Of a stretch of DNA of 64,000 nucleotides, positions 62,650-64,000 are shown in pieces. How positions within the stretch are numbered: the stretch's first letter is position 1; the number at the start of each line of letters is the position of its first letter. This stretch comes from Colletes latitarsis (lineage: Eukaryota > Arthropoda > Insecta > Hymenoptera > Colletidae): positions 7,626,001 to 7,690,000 of the forward strand of contig NW_027488368.1 in assembly GCF_051014445.1 (NCBI RefSeq), in the 5' to 3' direction. The notes below the pieces were generated by a model that worked only from the letters and a program-made list of their open reading frames with translations, had not been told where the DNA came from and ran no database searches. The position numbers were made by a program, and so were the translations under genes.

Positions 62650-64000
62650 ATAGGTCTGGGATTTGACCTCATCAGATTCATACTTTCGCACACTTCACAT
62701 ACTCGTTGAACAGATCCTGGGTTATTTTCTGGTTTGGATCACATAGTAATGTGGTACAACACTGAAACAGTCAATTAAACCTGTTTTCGATCAATATTTT
62801 AGAGAATAATTCATGTTAGGTCTAGGTTAGGTCTGGGATTTGCTCTCATCAGGCTCATTCTTTCGCATATTTCTCATACTTGATGGCTAGATCCTGGGCT
62901 TTTTCTGGATTGCATCACGTAGTAATGAAGTACAACACTGAAACAGTCAATTAAACCTGGTTTCCATCAATATTTTAGAGGACAACGCATGTTAGGTCTA
63001 GGTTAGGCCTGGGATTTGCCCTCATCAGGGTCATACTGTCGCAGTTTTAACATACTTGTTGAACGGATCCTGGGTTTTTTCTGGTTTGGTTCACGTAGTA
63101 ATGTGGTACCACACTGAAACATTCAATTAAACCTGGTCTTGATAAATATTTTAGAGGATAACGCATGTTAGGTTTGGGTTAGGTCTAGGATTTGCCCTCA
63201 TCAGGCTCATACTTTCGCATATTTCTCATACTTCATGGCTAGATCCTGGGCTGTTTCTGGATTGTATCACGTAGTAATGTGGTACCACGCTGAAACAGTC
63301 GATTAAACCTGGTTTCGATCAATATTTTAGTGGATAACGCAAGTTAAGTCTGGGATAGGTCTGGGATTTGACCTCATCAGACTCATACTTTCGCGTTTTT
63401 CACATACTTGTTGAACAGATCCTGGCTTTTTTCTGGTTTGGATCACGTAGTAATGTGGTACCACACTGAGACATTCAATTAAACCTGGTCTTGATAAATA
63501 TTTTAGAGAATAATTCATGTTAGGTCTAGGTTAGGTCTGGGATTTGACCTCATCAGACTCATACTTTCGCACACTTCACATACTCGTTGAACAGATCCTG
63601 GGTTATTTTCTGGCTTGGATCACATAGTAATGTGGTATAACACTGAAACAGTCAATTAAACCTGTTTTCGATCAATATTTTAGAGAATAATTCATGTTAG
63701 GTCTAGGTTAGGTCTGGGATTTGCTCTCATCAGGCTCATTCTTTCGCATATTTCTCATACTTGATGGCTAGATCCTGGGCTTTTTCTGGATTGCATCACG
63801 TAGTAATGAAGTACAACACTGAAACAGTCAATTAAACCTGGTTTCCATCAATATTTTAGAGGACAACGCATGTTAGGTCTAGGTTAGGCCTGGGATTTGC
63901 CCTCATCAGGGTCATACTGTTGCAGTTTTAACATACTTGTTGAACGGATCCTGGGTTTTTTCTGGTTTGGTTCACGTAGTAATGTGGTACCACACTGAAA
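62650..64000. repeat. 881-bp 5-mer HOR running off the right edge
   Basis: Bases 62,650-63,119 recur at 63,531-64,000 at an offset of 881 bp (5 x 176 + 1). Shared marks are gatttgacctcatc, aacctgttttcg, the cttgatggctag monomer with gaagtacaac, and the gttttaacatac form of subfamily 4. Differences include gtacaacac/gtataacac and ctgtcgcag/ctgttgcag. The second copy is cut by the window end. Confidence 0.88.

Larger units (their letters stand above)
1..64000. repeat. Continuous 176-bp satellite array (about 364 head-to-tail monomers)
   Basis: Every stretch I inspected is a variant of one monomer. The ataacgca-type landmark falls at 153, 328, 504, 680, 856, 1032, 1208, 1384, 1560 and 1736, steps of 175-176 bp, and is still in register at 63,873 (362 steps, +8 bp). 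All monomers lie in the same orientation; I saw no inversion and no foreign insertion. Monomers differ by substitutions concentrated at ruler positions 61-82 and 94-106, plus rare 1-11-bp indels. Satellites of about one nucleosome-plus-linker length are typical of eukaryotic centromeres and pericentromeres, so that setting is inferred. A subtelomeric or heterochromatic-knob array is an alternative. No gene, RNA gene or mobile element is supported anywhere. Confidence 0.97.

Noticed and set aside
321..63518. Dozens of minus-strand open frames of 62-90 codons, many starting MRYPLKYLSRPGL and with very similar peptides.
   Set aside because: Each lies in one satellite monomer and begins at the same landmark (cat of aacgcat). 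Period 176 shifts the frame every unit and stops follow. Similarity follows from the DNA repeat, there is no gene context, and no protein family is recognisable.
1..64000. CRISPR array, because of the regular repeat spacing.
   Set aside because: The repeats abut with no unique spacers, the unit is 176 bp, and no cas genes are present.
1..64000. Identity with a known plant centromere satellite of the same length, such as the 176-bp Brassica centromeric repeat.
   Set aside because: Equal length alone is weak evidence, and I could not verify sequence similarity without a search. A comparison against satellite databases would decide; no species is claimed.
1..64000. AT-rich aatattttag and gaataattcatg stretches as promoters or TATA boxes.
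   Set aside because: They are part of every monomer, with no adjacent gene, initiator or terminator, so repetition explains them.
1..64000. Iterons of a plasmid or phage replication origin.
   Set aside because: Iterons are short (about 20 bp) and few, lying next to a replication gene. Here there are hundreds of 176-bp units and no such gene.

Overview
This 64-kb window is a single uninterrupted satellite DNA array. A monomer of about 176 bp repeats head to tail in one orientation from the first base to the last. Landmarks at 153 and 63,873 are 362 monomer steps apart with a net excess of only 8 bp, so the window holds roughly 364 monomers. I found no protein-coding gene, RNA gene, transposon, rRNA or CRISPR array. 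The short open frames, mostly on the minus strand, are by-products of the repeat: the period leaves remainder 2 on division by 3, so no frame survives past about 90 codons, and the same peptide recurs dozens of times. A long, homogeneous, insertion-free array with higher-order structure points to a eukaryotic centromeric or pericentromeric domain (inference). The sequence alone does not identify the species.

Monomer anatomy, using the copy at 24,611-24,786 as ruler: positions 10-31 hold two copies of an 11-bp subrepeat (gttaggtctRg); 32-60 are strongly conserved; 61-82 and 94-106 vary and define at least five subfamilies; 108-139 are conserved and carry a 12-bp perfect palindrome (121-132), which a common variant extends to 16 bp; 148-158 form a second short dyad (AAACC-W-GGTTT); 159-176 are AT-rich.

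Layout by higher-order repeats (HORs). 1-20.8 kb: large segmental copies of 27-33 monomers (4,923/4,747-bp, 5,809/5,281-bp and 12,496-bp offsets) with whole-monomer deletions between copies. 20.8-30.3 kb: an almost perfect tandem duplication of a 4,048-bp, 23-monomer unit, with a leftward partial copy interrupted by a 483-bp patch. 30.3-32.4 kb: monomers related to 52.6-53.4 kb. 32.4-41.0 kb: nested HORs, a 1,231-bp 7-mer in two separate runs around a 1,731-bp block repeated at 3,870 bp. 41-52 kb: a block repeated at 6,520-8,632 bp whose second copy carries exactly 12 extra monomers, plus trimer (530/528 bp) and dimer (351 bp) duplications. 52-64 kb: mostly short-range repetition (1, 2, 5 and 7 monomers), including an 881-bp 5-mer running off the right edge.

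The biology here is array evolution: unequal exchange in whole-monomer steps, patch replacement and recent segmental amplification, on a monomer carrying short dyad symmetries. All coordinates and comparisons were made by eye, so breakpoints are good to roughly 5-20 bp and identities are not exact counts.
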